A DNA stretch of 64,000 bases from the NCBI RefSeq assembly GCF_013839525.1, contig NZ_JACDIS010000003.1:1-64000 (forward strand), read 5' to 3'. Below, piece by piece: positions 1 to 8,682 of this stretch. Source of the DNA: Chthonobacter rhizosphaerae. GTDB taxonomy: Bacteria > Pseudomonadota > Alphaproteobacteria > Rhizobiales > Pleomorphomonadaceae. The translations under genes and the position numbers were made by a program. Under the pieces are notes generated by a model, which saw nothing but the letters and a program-made list of their open reading frames with translations, made no database searches and was not told the DNA's origin. The first letter of the stretch is position 1. Each line of letters starts with the position of its first letter.

Positions 1-1
1 G

Positions 2-142
2 CCCATGCAGCCCGGCGACGTGCCGCGCACCTTCGCGAGCGCCGACCTCCTGCAGGCCCTCACCGGCTTCACGCCGAAGACGCCGCTCGCCGACGGCGTG
101 CGCGCCTTCGTGGCCTGGTACCGGGACCAGGGCGCGCGCTGA
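2..142 (+). CDS. C-terminal end of NAD-dependent nucleotide-sugar epimerase (partial)
   Basis: Only the last 46 codons are present; the gene begins left of the window. The tail carries a P-M-Q-P-G-D-V-P block, then a stretch matching the usual C-terminal end of UDP-glucuronate/UDP-galactose 4-epimerases, where this block helps bind the sugar nucleotide and is followed by a segment of the form F-x-P-x-T-P-L-x-x-G-V-x-x-F-x-x-W-Y. A UDP-glucuronate 4-epimerase is the best guess from that tail alone. It fits the nucleotide-sugar genes that follow, but the catalytic and NAD-binding parts cannot be checked here. Confidence 0.72.
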   Translation, partial: PMQPGDVPRTFASADLLQALTGFTPKTPLADGVRAFVAWYRDQGAR

Positions 143-152
143 GGCACCGACG

Positions 153-425
153 TCAGATCGACAGGAGCACGATCGGCCGTTCGACCTTCGCCGCGGTGCG
201 GCCGGGCGGCAGCACGGGTCCTGGCAGCGTGCCGGTCGGGTGATCGGGCACGCAGGTGCGCCCGGCGCCGTCCTGCGGCATCGGAACGCGAGGCTTGCCG
301 AGACCGGCGACCACCGACTTCGGGACGTTCATGTTGAACGCGAGGGCGTCCCCCAGAGGGGCGGGGGCCATGAGGGCGAAGGCAACCAGGGCGATGGGCA
401 TGCGCTTGGCCAACGTCGTCTCCAT
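153..425 (-). CDS. small secreted hypothetical protein
   Basis: A 90-residue protein of unknown function. The N-terminus has a basic start (KR near residue 7) followed by a hydrophobic alanine-rich segment to about residue 29, which looks like a Sec signal peptide with a possible cleavage site near A-L-A. The mature part is proline- and glycine-rich with a single cysteine. It lies tail to tail with the epimerase fragment. No domain is recognised and no neighbour suggests a job. Confidence 0.5.
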   Translation of the reverse strand: METTLAKRMPIALVAFALMAPAPLGDALAFNMNVPKSVVAGLGKPRVPMPQDGAGRTCVPDHPTGTLPGPVLPPGRTAAKVERPIVLLSI

Positions 426-553
426 GATCCTGACCGTGACGAACCATGATGTAGCAGGTCCGCCCTAACGGACCGGCTCAAGCGCGGGGCAGATTTCAAA
501 TCGAAATGAGGCGGCGCCGGCAACGGCTCGGAAACCATGGGCCGGCGACGCCG

Positions 554-1369
554 TCAGGCGGTGGCGGAGAGCGCCACGACGACGAGGTCCGGATCGCCGA
601 CGGCCAGGAAATAGGGGTTGGCGAAATCCACGTCGCCGGCCTGCCGGCGCTTGCCGTAGGCGAGCGGCCGGCCGTCGAACGTCACGACGGCCCCGCCCGC
701 GGCGCGCAGGACCGCGTCGCCGGCTGCGGTGTCCCACTCCATGGTGCGGCCGTGGCGCGGATAAAGGTCCGCCTTGCCCTCGGCCACGAGGCAGAACTTC
801 AGCGACGAGCCGGTGGACACGAACTCGGCCACCGGCAGGGGCGCGAGGAAGGTCGCGGTCTCGGGCGAGCCGTGGGACCGGCTGCCGATGGCCGTGAGGC
901 CGGCCGCCGGGCGCGGCCGGACGGCGATCGGCTCGAACGAGGACCGCACCCCGCCCGTCACCGTGGCGGCGAACGCCCCCTCGCCTTTCGCGCCGACGTA
1001 GAGGCGGCCGAGCGCGGGGGCGTAGACGACGCCGGCCACCGGCGCGCCGCCCTCCACGAGGGCGATGTTGACGGTGAACTCGCCATTGCGGGACACGAAC
1101 TCGCGCGTGCCGTCGAGCGGATCGACCAGGATGAAGCGATCGGCGATCTCGGCCTGGCGGCCGGCGGCGCTCTCCTCCTCGGCGATCACCGGGATGCCCG
1201 GGGCGATCCGGCGAAGACCTTCCAGAATCACCGCCTCGGCCCGCTGGTCGGCTTCCGTCACCGGCGAGGCGTCCGCCTTGGTGGCGACCGCGAAGTCGCC
1301 GGAATAGATGTCGAGGATGACGGCGCCGGCCTTGATGGCGAGGTCGGCGAGAGCTTCCAGTTGGATCAT
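554..1369 (-). CDS. cysQ: CysQ-type 3'(2'),5'-bisphosphate nucleotidase (inositol monophosphatase family)
   Basis: A 271-residue Mg-dependent phosphatase that would remove the 3'-phosphate from PAP/PAPS, recycling the by-product of sulfate activation. The family metal-binding motifs are all present: a Glu triplet at residues 64-66, D-P-L-D-G-T at 83-88 and W-D-T-A-A-G-D-A near 211-218. The start was set at the ATG at 1369 because the family begins with L-x-x-L-A-x-x-A-G soon after the start; an upstream in-frame start at 1414 would add an unrelated alanine-rich leader. CysQ is often found near sulfated or acidic polysaccharide genes, but a direct EPS role is inference. An inositol-monophosphatase role is less likely. 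Confidence 0.85.
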   Translation of the reverse strand: MIQLEALADLAIKAGAVILDIYSGDFAVATKADASPVTEADQRAEAVILEGLRRIAPGIPVIAEEESAAGRQAEIADRFILVDPLDGTREFVSRNGEFTVNIALVEGGAPVAGVVYAPALGRLYVGAKGEGAFAATVTGGVRSSFEPIAVRPRPAAGLTAIGSRSHGSPETATFLAPLPVAEFVSTGSSLKFCLVAEGKADLYPRHGRTMEWDTAAGDAVLRAAGGAVVTFDGRPLAYGKRRQAGDVDFANPYFLAVGDPDLVVVALSATA

Positions 1370-1657
1370 CGAAAGGGCTCTGCGGTGGTGGGGTCCGGCG
1401 GCTGCGGCCGCCACGACCTTGCAGTAAACGACTCTTGCCCGGACGGGAAGGGTGGCTTAGAACAGCAGCAAAGATTTCGACGTATTGATCCGCCGGACCG
1501 GCCGGCACGGCCCTGGTCATCACGCCGACGCACAGTATCGTTTATTATAAGATGGTTTATGGGTCGCCCAATCACGGCCCGACCACAGATGACCGGATCG
1601 GCCGGACGCCGAATAGTTCGGTTTCTCTGACAGCCAAACGCCGCACAAGGACTTCCC

Positions 1658-3178
1658 ATGTTTCCGAAGCCACGGCCGGACGTAGTGCCGAACAGTCTCG
1701 CGTTCGAAACAAGCCCTCTCGTCAAGCCAACGGGCTTCCGTGAATACGACGCGCGGTGGTGGTTCGGGCATCCGGGCTCGACGAAGCCGCCCGAGTTGAA
1801 CCTCATGGGCGTGCAGGCGCTGGGCCTCGGCCTCGGCACCCTGCTCCACGAGCTCGGAAAGCCGCTCGAGGTGGTGACCGGGCACGATTTCCGCGGCTAC
1901 TCCATGGGGATCAAGATCGCCCTGGCGCAGGGCCTGATGGCGGCCGGGTGCACGGTGCACGACATCGGGCTCGCCCTGTCGCCGATGGCGTATTTCGCGC
2001 AGTTCGCGCTGGACGTGCCGGCGGTCGCCATGGTGACGGCCTCCCACAACGACAACGGCTGGACCGGCGTGAAGATGGGCTGCGACCGGCCGGTGACGTT
2101 CGGGCCGGAGGAGATGGGCCGGCTGCGGGACATCGTGCTGTCTGGCGCCTTCCGCACCGCGCCCGGCGGCCAGTACCGGTTCGTGGAGAATTTCGCCGAC
2201 CGGTACCTGGACGATCTGGCGGAAGGCCGGCGGATCAAGCGGCCGCTGAAGGCGGTGGTCGCCTGCGGCAACGGCACGGCGGGCGCCTTCGCGCCGGCGC
2301 TCCTGGAGCGGATCGGCGTGGAGGTGATCCCGCTCGACTGCGACCTCGACCACACCTTCCCGAACTACAACCCCAACCCGGAGGACATGGAGATGCTCCA
2401 CGCCCTTTCGGCCAAGGTGAAGGAGACGGGCGCGGACGTGGGGCTCGGGTTCGACGGCGACGGCGACCGGTGCGGCGTGGTGGATGACGAGGGCAACGAG
2501 ATCTTCGCCGACAAGATCGGCGTGATGCTGGCGCGCGACCTCTCGTCGGTCCATCCGCAGGCGAACTTCGTGGTGGACGTGAAGTCCACCGGCCTCTTCC
2601 ACGCGGACCCGGTGCTGAAGGAACGGGGCATCGCGACGGACTATTGGAAGACCGGGCACAGCTACATCAAGCGGCGCGTCCGCGACCTCAACGCCCTCGC
2701 GGGGTTCGAGAAGTCCGGCCACTTCTTCTTCAACGCCCCGGTCGGCCGCGGCTATGACGACGGCCTGGTGACGGCGATCGCCGTGCTGGAGATGATGGAC
2801 CGCAACCCCGCCTCCACCATGGCGGACCTCTACCGCGCCCTGCCGAAGACCTGGGGCTCGCCGACCATGTCGCCGCACTGCGCCGACGAGGTGAAGTACG
2901 ACGTGGTGGACCGGGTGGTGAAGCGCTTCACGGCCCTGAAGGACGCGGGCGAGCGCCTCGCCGGCCACGAGATCGTGGATCTGGTGACGGTGAACGGCAT
3001 CCGGGTGACGACCGGCGACGGCACCTGGGGCCTGGTGCGCGCCTCCTCCAACAAGCCGGAACTGGTGGTGGTGGTGGAGAGCCCCGTCTCGGAGGCCCGG
3101 CTGCACGAGATGTTCCGCGCCGTGGACGGCGTGCTGCGCGAGAACCCGGAAGTGGGCGCCTACAACCAGACCATCTGA
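1658..3178 (+). CDS. manB: phosphomannomutase/phosphoglucomutase (AlgC/ManB type)
   Basis: A 506-residue alpha-D-phosphohexomutase that interconverts mannose-6-P and mannose-1-P (and probably the glucose pair), feeding GDP-mannose and UDP-glucose synthesis. The active-site phosphoserine lies in T-A-S-H-N at residues 127-131, the Mg-binding loop D-G-D-G-D-R at 266-271, and the sugar-binding loop E-K-S-G-H near 351-355. The S-G-H form is typical of the bifunctional PMM/PGM subfamily. It is about 40 residues longer than Pseudomonas AlgC, mostly at the N-terminus. The ATG follows an A-A-G-G-A ribosome site. It lies 96 bp upstream of manC in the same direction, so the two form a GDP-mannose unit. 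Confidence 0.9.
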   Translation: MFPKPRPDVVPNSLAFETSPLVKPTGFREYDARWWFGHPGSTKPPELNLMGVQALGLGLGTLLHELGKPLEVVTGHDFRGYSMGIKIALAQGLMAAGCTVHDIGLALSPMAYFAQFALDVPAVAMVTASHNDNGWTGVKMGCDRPVTFGPEEMGRLRDIVLSGAFRTAPGGQYRFVENFADRYLDDLAEGRRIKRPLKAVVACGNGTAGAFAPALLERIGVEVIPLDCDLDHTFPNYNPNPEDMEMLHALSAKVKETGADVGLGFDGDGDRCGVVDDEGNEIFADKIGVMLARDLSSVHPQANFVVDVKSTGLFHADPVLKERGIATDYWKTGHSYIKRRVRDLNALAGFEKSGHFFFNAPVGRGYDDGLVTAIAVLEMMDRNPASTMADLYRALPKTWGSPTMSPHCADEVKYDVVDRVVKRFTALKDAGERLAGHEIVDLVTVNGIRVTTGDGTWGLVRASSNKPELVVVVESPVSEARLHEMFRAVDGVLRENPEVGAYNQTI

Positions 3179-3274
3179 CGGGGGATCGAGGCGCCGGGCC
3201 GGGCAGGCCCCGCGCCCGTCCGCGCCGAAGAAGGCGCGGGCCGCCGCCTTCGAAAACCGAGACGAGTGCAGACG

Positions 3275-4696
3275 ATGTCAAACGCGAAGATCGTGCCGGT
3301 GATCCTGGCGGGCGGGTCCGGGACCCGGCTCTGGCCGGTGTCGCGCGACAGCTTCCCGAAGCAGTTCCAGCCGCTGGTGGGCAAGCTCAGCACCTACCAG
3401 CAGACGCTGAAGCGGGTGTCGGAGCCGAGCCTGTTCGCCGACCCGGTGGTGGTGACGGGCGACGCGTTCCGCTTCTTCACGCAGCGGCAGGCGCGCGACG
3501 TGGGGTCCAGCGCCACGGTGGTGCTGGAGCCCGCGCGACGGGATTCGGCGGCCGCGATGGCGGCGGCGGCGGTGTTCGTGGAGCGGCGGTCGCCGGGCTC
3601 GCTGGTGCTGGCGCTTGCCGCCGACCACGTGATCCTCGACGACGGCGTGTTCCAGGACGCCATCCGGCTCGGCGCCAAGGCGGCTTCGGCCGGCAAGATC
3701 GTGGTGTTCGGGCTGGTGCCGAACGAGCCGAAGACGAGCTACGGCTACATCCGCCCGGGCGCGCCGATCGACGGCGAGGCGGACCTGCGGCTGGTGGACG
3801 CCTTCGTGGAGAAGCCGAACGCTTCCACGGCCCTGGAGTACCTGGAGGCGGGCTATCTCTGGAATTCGGGCAACTTCCTGTTCCGGTCGGACGTGATGAT
3901 CCGCGAGTTCCGGGCGTTCGCGCCGGACATCCTGGAGGCGGCGGAAGCCTCGGTCGCGTCGGCCGAGCAGGACCTCGGCTTCGTGCGCCTCGGCGTGGAG
4001 GCGTTCCAGACGGCGCGCAAGACCTCGATCGACTATGCGGTGATCGAGAAGACCCGCGACATCGCGGTCGTCTACGGTCGGTTCCGCTGGTCCGACGTGG
4101 GCGCCTGGGACGCGATCTGGCAGGTGTCGGAGCAGGACGCGGACGGGAACGCCATCCACGGCAACGGCTACGCCCGGGGCTCGCGCAACTGCCTGATCCA
4201 TTCGGACGGGATCCTGACCACCGTGGTCGGGGCCGAGGACCTGCTGGTCATCGCCACCGCGGACGCCGTGATGGTGGCGCCGAAGGACCGGGCGCAGGAC
4301 GTGAAGACGCTGGTGGATTCGCTGAAGGCCGAGGGCGTCGACCAGGTGAGTTCGCACCGGCGCGACTACCGGCCCTGGGGCTATGTGGAGGCGATCGACG
4401 AGGGCTCGCGCTTCGCGGTGAAGCGCATCGTGGTGGACCCGGACGGGACCCTGTCGCTGCAGCGGCATCACCACCGGGCGGAGCACTGGGTGGTGGTGCG
4501 CGGCACCGCGACCGTGACCATCGACGGCGAGGAACGGCTGCTGACGGAGAACCAGAGCCTCTACCTGCCGGTCGGCTCGGTCCACCGGCTGTCCAACAAG
4601 GGGCGGATCCCCCTGGAGCTGATCGAGGTGCAGACCGGGTCGTATCTCAACGACGACGACATCGAGCGGTTCGACGACGTCTATCGCCGGGTCTGA
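3275..4696 (+). CDS. manC: mannose-1-phosphate guanylyltransferase / mannose-6-phosphate isomerase (bifunctional)
   Basis: A 473-residue type II PMI-GMP enzyme (AlgA/ManC/XanB family). The N-terminal nucleotidyltransferase has the G-G-S-G-T-R-L-W-P signature at residues 13-21 and an F-V-E-K-P substrate loop. The C-terminal cupin carries the mannose-6-phosphate isomerase motif, with Q-R-H-H-H-R-A-E-H-W near residue 393 and a run of Y-L-P-x-G-x-x-H-R. It converts fructose-6-P to mannose-6-P and mannose-1-P to GDP-mannose, the donor needed by GumH-like mannosyltransferases. The ATG at 3275 gives the usual family N-terminus; a GTG at 3266 would add three residues. With the mutase upstream it makes GDP-mannose. 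Confidence 0.93.
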   Translation: MSNAKIVPVILAGGSGTRLWPVSRDSFPKQFQPLVGKLSTYQQTLKRVSEPSLFADPVVVTGDAFRFFTQRQARDVGSSATVVLEPARRDSAAAMAAAAVFVERRSPGSLVLALAADHVILDDGVFQDAIRLGAKAASAGKIVVFGLVPNEPKTSYGYIRPGAPIDGEADLRLVDAFVEKPNASTALEYLEAGYLWNSGNFLFRSDVMIREFRAFAPDILEAAEASVASAEQDLGFVRLGVEAFQTARKTSIDYAVIEKTRDIAVVYGRFRWSDVGAWDAIWQVSEQDADGNAIHGNGYARGSRNCLIHSDGILTTVVGAEDLLVIATADAVMVAPKDRAQDVKTLVDSLKAEGVDQVSSHRRDYRPWGYVEAIDEGSRFAVKRIVVDPDGTLSLQRHHHRAEHWVVVRGTATVTIDGEERLLTENQSLYLPVGSVHRLSNKGRIPLELIEVQTGSYLNDDDIERFDDVYRRV

Positions 4697-4750
4697 CCGG
4701 CGGTCGGCCCGTCCGCCCGGACGACCAGCACCGAACCATCGGCGCCGGCG

Positions 4751-5038
4751 TCAGCAGCGGGGCGAGTTCTGCACCACGTTCCGGTCGCGGATGTTCGGCT
4801 GGGAGCCGCAGGGCTGCTGCTGCTGCTGCTGGGTGCCGCCGGTATAGCGGCCGATCTCGGCGTCACGGTGCACGTTGCCGGGCCGCAGACCCTCGCGGCG
4901 GTCCTTGCGGATGGTGGTCCGCTCGTCCGGACAGGGACGGGACTTGTCGCGGCACTCGGTGGCCGCCGCCGGCGACCAGACGGCCAGGACGACCGGGACC
5001 GCGAAGGCGACGAACAGGCAGAACAGAAGAAAACGCAT
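4751..5038 (-). CDS. small secreted hypothetical protein with a Gln tract
   Basis: A 95-residue protein with a clear signal peptide: M-R followed by a hydrophobic core to about residue 18 and a cleavage-like A-A-A-T near 25. The mature part has four cysteines (one near the start, one in R-P-C-P, and two near the C-terminus), which suggests disulfides in the periplasm. A run of six glutamines is encoded by a CTG/CAG triplet microsatellite at 4813-4831. No function is recognised. It is convergent with manC. Confidence 0.5.
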   Translation of the reverse strand: MRFLLFCLFVAFAVPVVLAVWSPAAATECRDKSRPCPDERTTIRKDRREGLRPGNVHRDAEIGRYTGGTQQQQQQPCGSQPNIRDRNVVQNSPRC

Positions 5039-5446
5039 GATGCTCTCCGACGGGACGGCACGCTCGAAGGCGCCGCCGTGCCCGCCCCTCAGATGGCCGT
5101 TCCGGCCGTCGATGGCAAGTCGAGGATCGGCGCCACGCCCGAGGACATGGCCTCAGGCGGCAAGCCGGGCCTTTGCGGGTCAACGGGCGGTGACCGGAAT
5201 GGTTGCGGAGACGACGATCGGGTGCGACGGACGACATCGGATGCGGACGGGGGGCTTGGGTCCGGAGCTTGCATAACTATTTATTAAAAACGCATATGTC
5301 TGCTCATTGCTCGTTCACCGGTTTCAGCGAATGGCCTCGGGCCATGCGGCCGGATGATGCCGCGTTTCATCAGGAATTCGGCATCTAACGGTTAGATCGA
5401 CGAGGTTTCTTCGTTTCGTGATTGTTTTCAAGGTTCAGCGTTCGCG
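5039..5446. other. 408-bp intergenic region with an AT-rich patch
   Basis: This divergent spacer lies between the small secreted gene on the minus strand and the first PPP phosphatase on the plus strand. I see no credible gene. An AT-rich patch at about 5273-5300 (ACTATTTATTAAAAACG core) stands out from the GC-rich surroundings and is the probable promoter zone for the phosphatase. Confidence 0.4.
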
Positions 5447-6217
5447 ATGCTCACGACCCTGATGCGCCGCCTGTCCAGCCCGCCCGCCGCGCCGCCGCGC
5501 CGGCGTCGCCGGCTGTCGATCAATGCGCCCTACCCCGTGATCTACGCGATCGGGGACGTGCACGGCTGCCTTCGGGAACTGCGCGCCCTGGAAGAGCGCA
5601 TCATGGCGGACGCGGCCGGACGGCCGGGCCCGAAGCTCGTCGTCATGCTGGGCGACTACGTGGACCGGGGTCCCCAGTCGGCGCAGGTGATCGAGCACCT
5701 GCTGGCCCCCATGCGGCCGCCGTTCACGCGGGTGTGCCTCTGCGGCAACCACGACGAGTTCATGCTCCGCTTCCTGGACGATCCCCAGCGCAACATGGGC
5801 TGGCTCGGCATCGGCGGGAAGGAGACCCTGCTCTCCTACGGGATCGACCCGGACATGATGCTGGACCCGTCCGCGGCGCCGGATCTCGCCGCGCTGGTGC
5901 GCTCGCGGGTGCCGGAGGACCACGTGGCCTTCCTGCGCTCCCTGCCCGTGCTCCTGGAAGGCCCGGGCATCCTGTTCGTGCATGCGGGCGTGCGCCCGGA
6001 GGTGCCGCTGGCCGAGCAGACCGACGACGACCTGATGCTGATCCGGGAGCCCTTCCTGACCCACGGCCCCGGCCTGCCCTATCTGGTGGTGCACGGCCAT
6101 TCGCCGGAGGTGGAGCCGACGGTCGGGCGGCTGCGGGTCGGCATCGACACCGGGGCCTTCCGGACCGGGCGCCTCTCGGCCGTGCGCTGGGACGGGCAGG
6201 TGACCATCCTGCGCTGA
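5447..6217 (+). CDS. PPP-family metallophosphatase, EPS-locus paralogue 1
   Basis: A 256-residue calcineurin-like phosphatase of the bacterial PrpA/ApaH-like PPP group. Metal-binding motifs appear in order: G-D-V-H-G, G-D-Y-V-D-R-G, G-N-H-D (Asp where classical PPP enzymes have Glu), V-H-A-G and V-H-G-H. The N-terminus is basic (R-R-R-R-R near residue 20). Substrate is unknown: a phospho-Ser/Thr/Tyr protein, a dinucleoside polyphosphate or a phosphosugar are all possible. Three further paralogues lie in this window (14665-15501, 39005-39838, 42229-44919), all ending in a similar I-D-T-G-A-x-x-T-G-R-L block. It stands alone, with an upstream AT-rich promoter region and a hairpin just downstream. 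Confidence 0.82.
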   Translation: MLTTLMRRLSSPPAAPPRRRRRLSINAPYPVIYAIGDVHGCLRELRALEERIMADAAGRPGPKLVVMLGDYVDRGPQSAQVIEHLLAPMRPPFTRVCLCGNHDEFMLRFLDDPQRNMGWLGIGGKETLLSYGIDPDMMLDPSAAPDLAALVRSRVPEDHVAFLRSLPVLLEGPGILFVHAGVRPEVPLAEQTDDDLMLIREPFLTHGPGLPYLVVHGHSPEVEPTVGRLRVGIDTGAFRTGRLSAVRWDGQVTILR

Positions 6218-6224
6218 GCGTTTC

Positions 6225-6243
6225 GGGGCCGCCGCACGGCCCC
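6225..6243 (+). terminator. hairpin after PPP phosphatase 1
   Basis: A 7-bp perfect GC stem (GGGGCCG / CGGCCCC) with a 5-nt loop starts 8 nt after the stop codon at 6217. There is no T-run behind it, so it could be a weak terminator or an mRNA-stabilising hairpin. Confidence 0.35.
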
Positions 6244-6466
6244 CTGAGAGGTGGCCGGTGCCGACGCGGAAGGCCGGATCCCGCGCTGTTTATCTTAAAA
6301 GCGTGTTATTTCCGGCCCGACTTTCTCGCCTACCGAGTTTCATGTAGGGATTACGATGGAAGCGGACGAAAGGATCGGACGGGTCGCCAGCCGCGTTCAG
6401 GGTTCATCTTTCGGGACCGCCACATCAGCCGCCGTCAGTCTGAGACAGTTCGGAGAGCGAGGAACC

Positions 6467-6760
6467 ATGGAAGAACGTAACCCACGTCTCGACAGCCGCA
6501 TGGAGCCGGTCGACGCGAGGCTGGAAAAGCTGATCGACGAGGTCCATGCCCTGCGGGTCGATGTGGCGCAGATCCGTGGTGCGGTGGGCAAGTACGCGAC
6601 GGCGGAATCCGTCGGCTATCTGAAGGGACGGGTGGACCGCCTGCCGACGCTGGGCGGCGTCGCCATGCTGGCCGTGGGCTTCCTCGTGCTGCTGGTGGCC
6701 GCCATGCACTATGACGACATCATCGCCCTCATCCAGCCGGCGAGCGCCGTCACGCCCTGA
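6467..6760 (+). CDS. small membrane-anchored coiled-coil protein
   Basis: A 97-residue protein of unknown function. Residues about 1-55 are charged and heptad-like (L-x-K-L-I-D-E-V-H-A-L-R-V-D-V-A-Q-I pattern), suggesting a short coiled coil. Residues about 65-85 form one hydrophobic transmembrane helix, followed by a short tail. The ATG at 6467 follows a GGAGAGCGAGGA ribosome site; an upstream ATG at 6356 would add a poorly composed leader. Such tail-anchored coiled-coil proteins are common in Rhizobiales. Confidence 0.6.
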   Translation: MEERNPRLDSRMEPVDARLEKLIDEVHALRVDVAQIRGAVGKYATAESVGYLKGRVDRLPTLGGVAMLAVGFLVLLVAAMHYDDIIALIQPASAVTP

Positions 6761-6921
6761 CACCGGACCGAAGGCTCCGCCGACCTCGGGCGGCGGGCCG
6801 GGCGGGTCGTTTCGCGCCGAACCGGACGGGGCGCCGCGCCACCGGGCGGGTGCGGCTTTTTCTCGCTATTGCGAAACATTTTGCTGCAGTGCACATTCGG
6901 ATCCTCGAGAGGGGTCCAGCC

Positions 6922-7140
6922 ATGCGCTTCAGTCGTGACATGCTCACCGTGGAGGAGCAGCGGGCGCTCAGTCTGGTGGCGGACGGAGCCCAGCTGGCGG
7001 CGACCGCCCCGGAGGCATTGCGCCTCGTTGGGCTCGGCCTGATCGCCCCGGACGGGCGGCGGCTCCGGCTGACGCCGCTCGGGCTCGCGCTCGCGACCGA
7101 ACGGACCGCCCCGGACGTGCCGCGCCGGCCGACGGCCTGA
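6922..7140 (+). CDS. small hypothetical protein, possible winged-helix-like
   Basis: A 72-residue protein. The ATG at 6922 follows GAGAGGGG; an upstream ATG at 6850 lacks a good ribosome site. The composition (L-T-V-E-E-Q-R-A-L, then G-L-I-A-P-D-G-R-R-L-R-L-T-P-L-G) resembles the C-terminal half of small winged-helix proteins, where a wing hairpin ends in L-T-x-x-G. That is a weak resemblance only. It follows the coiled-coil protein by 161 bp in the same direction. Confidence 0.45.
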   Translation: MRFSRDMLTVEEQRALSLVADGAQLAATAPEALRLVGLGLIAPDGRRLRLTPLGLALATERTAPDVPRRPTA

Positions 7141-7532
7141 GCCTTAACCACGGTTCCAGGATCCGGTGGACGCCCGACAGGGCGGCGGAGCGCCGTCGCG
7201 CGCCCATGCCTACCCCGACCGCACCAGGGGCGGCAGCCCGGAAAGGCCGGATTTCCGAGCCTTTTCGGCAAGCTCAGGCGTGGGCCGGGCGATAGTTTAC
7301 GAAAACCGAACTTAGTCCGCGAGGCTGATTGACGCTTCGATGCCTAACTCTGAATATGTGAGTTGTAGATGGTGTCGACGAGACCGGCCGCCCGCCCCAC
7401 CTGTGGCTCGGAGCGCATGAGGCGCCTCGCTGAAGCCGACGGCTCGGGTCTTTCGACAAATATTTTCATCCGCCTGGACCGGTTCGGCCCGGCGGGCGTT
7501 CGGTTCAACGTTAAACAGCTCGAGTTTCAGCA
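7141..7532. other. 392-bp intergenic region, likely promoter zone
   Basis: No gene is supported here. An AT-richer stretch at about 7300-7370 contains a TTGACG-like hexamer but no well-placed -10 partner. This is the upstream region of the SDR gene that starts at 7533. Confidence 0.35.
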
Positions 7533-8606
7533 ATGAAAATTGTGATCACCGGCAATATGGGCTACGTCGGACCCGTTCTCGTCCGGCACCTGCGTTCGAA
7601 ATTCCCGACCGCCACGCTCGTGGGCATCGATTCCGGCCTGTTCGGCCACTGCCTCACCGGCACGGGCCTGCCCGAGGTGCTGCTGGACCAGCAGATCTAC
7701 GCCGACGTCCGCGACGTCACCCCGGACATGCTGGCCGGCGCCGACGCGGTGGTGCTTCTCGCCGCCGTCTCCAACGACCCGATCGGGAACCGTTTCGAGA
7801 CGGTGACCGAGGCGATCAACGAGCAGGCGAGCGCCAATATCGCCGCCATGGCCCAAGCGGCCGGCGTGAAGCGCCTTGTGTTCGCGTCCAGCTGCTCGAT
7901 CTACGGCGCCACCGAGGGCGGCGCCCGGACCGAGAGCGATCCGCTCAACCCGCTGACCGCCTACGCCCGCTCCAAGGTGGCCACCGAGAAGGCGCTCGAG
8001 GCGCTGCCGCGCACCGGCATGGTGTCGACCGCGCTCCGGTTCGCGACCGCCTGCGGCTTCTCCGACCGCATCCGCCTGGATCTGGTGCTGAACGACTTCG
8101 TGGCGGCGGCGCTCGTCTCCAAGCGCATCTCCGTGCTGAGCGACGGCACGCCCTGGCGGCCGCTGATCCACGTGAAGGACATGGCCCGCGCCATCGAGTG
8201 GGCGATCACCCGCGACCCGTCGGTCGGCGGCGAGTACCTGGCGGTCAATGTCGGGTCGGAGCCGTGGAACTACCAGATCCGCGATCTCGCCCTGGCGGTG
8301 GCCGAGGCGGTGCCGGGCACGGACGTGAGCTTCAACCCGAACGCCCAGCCGGACAAGCGCTCCTACCGGGTGGACTTCTCGCTCTATCGCCAGCTCGCCC
8401 CGGCGCACCAGCCGCAGGTGACCCTGCCGATGGCCGTGAAGGAGATCTACGACGGCCTGCAGGCCTATGGCCTCGACGATCCGGACTTCCGCAACTCCCG
8501 CCTGATCCGCCTGAAGGTGATCGAGAAGGGCATGGAAGCCGGCCGACTGGGCGAGGACCTGCGCTGGAGCCACCAGCAGGCGGCCCCGGTGGACGCCGCG
8601 GCCTGA
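7533..8606 (+). CDS. SDR-family NAD-dependent epimerase/dehydratase of nucleotide-sugar clusters
   Basis: A 357-residue extended short-chain dehydrogenase. The NAD site is the unusual G-N-M-G-Y-V-G at residues 7-13, and the catalytic Tyr-Lys pair is Y144-x3-K148 after a serine-rich A-S-S-C-S strand. This subgroup, with N-M-G-Y-V-G and a C-terminal extension, is regularly found beside glucose-1-phosphate cytidylyltransferase genes. It may act on a CDP- or GDP-activated hexose, as a dehydratase or epimerase. It is monocistronic and ends in a strong terminator. The exact reaction cannot be read from sequence. Confidence 0.75.
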   Translation: MKIVITGNMGYVGPVLVRHLRSKFPTATLVGIDSGLFGHCLTGTGLPEVLLDQQIYADVRDVTPDMLAGADAVVLLAAVSNDPIGNRFETVTEAINEQASANIAAMAQAAGVKRLVFASSCSIYGATEGGARTESDPLNPLTAYARSKVATEKALEALPRTGMVSTALRFATACGFSDRIRLDLVLNDFVAAALVSKRISVLSDGTPWRPLIHVKDMARAIEWAITRDPSVGGEYLAVNVGSEPWNYQIRDLALAVAEAVPGTDVSFNPNAQPDKRSYRVDFSLYRQLAPAHQPQVTLPMAVKEIYDGLQAYGLDDPDFRNSRLIRLKVIEKGMEAGRLGEDLRWSHQQAAPVDAAA

Positions 8607-8633
8607 CGGCCGCCCTCCCCCGACGCGTTTCGG

Positions 8634-8669
8634 ACGGCCGGTTGCCAGCAACCGGCCGTTTCCGTTTTC
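8634..8669 (+). terminator. Rho-independent terminator between convergent genes
   Basis: A perfect 10-bp stem (ACGGCCGGTT at 8634-8643 and AACCGGCCGT at 8650-8659) with a GCCAGC loop is followed by TTTCCGTTTT. It ends the SDR gene and lies just before the stop of the convergent UDP-xylose synthase. Confidence 0.8.
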
Positions 8670-8682
8670 TCCGCCGCGCGGG

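Noticed and set aside
465-1523. Long open frame on the minus strand overlapping the CysQ gene
   Set aside because: Arginine-rich frame-shift shadow of the CysQ coding region with no recognised domain.
1520-3106. Long open frame on the minus strand opposite manB
   Set aside because: Antisense to a strong enzyme gene and low-complexity, so a GC-rich shadow.
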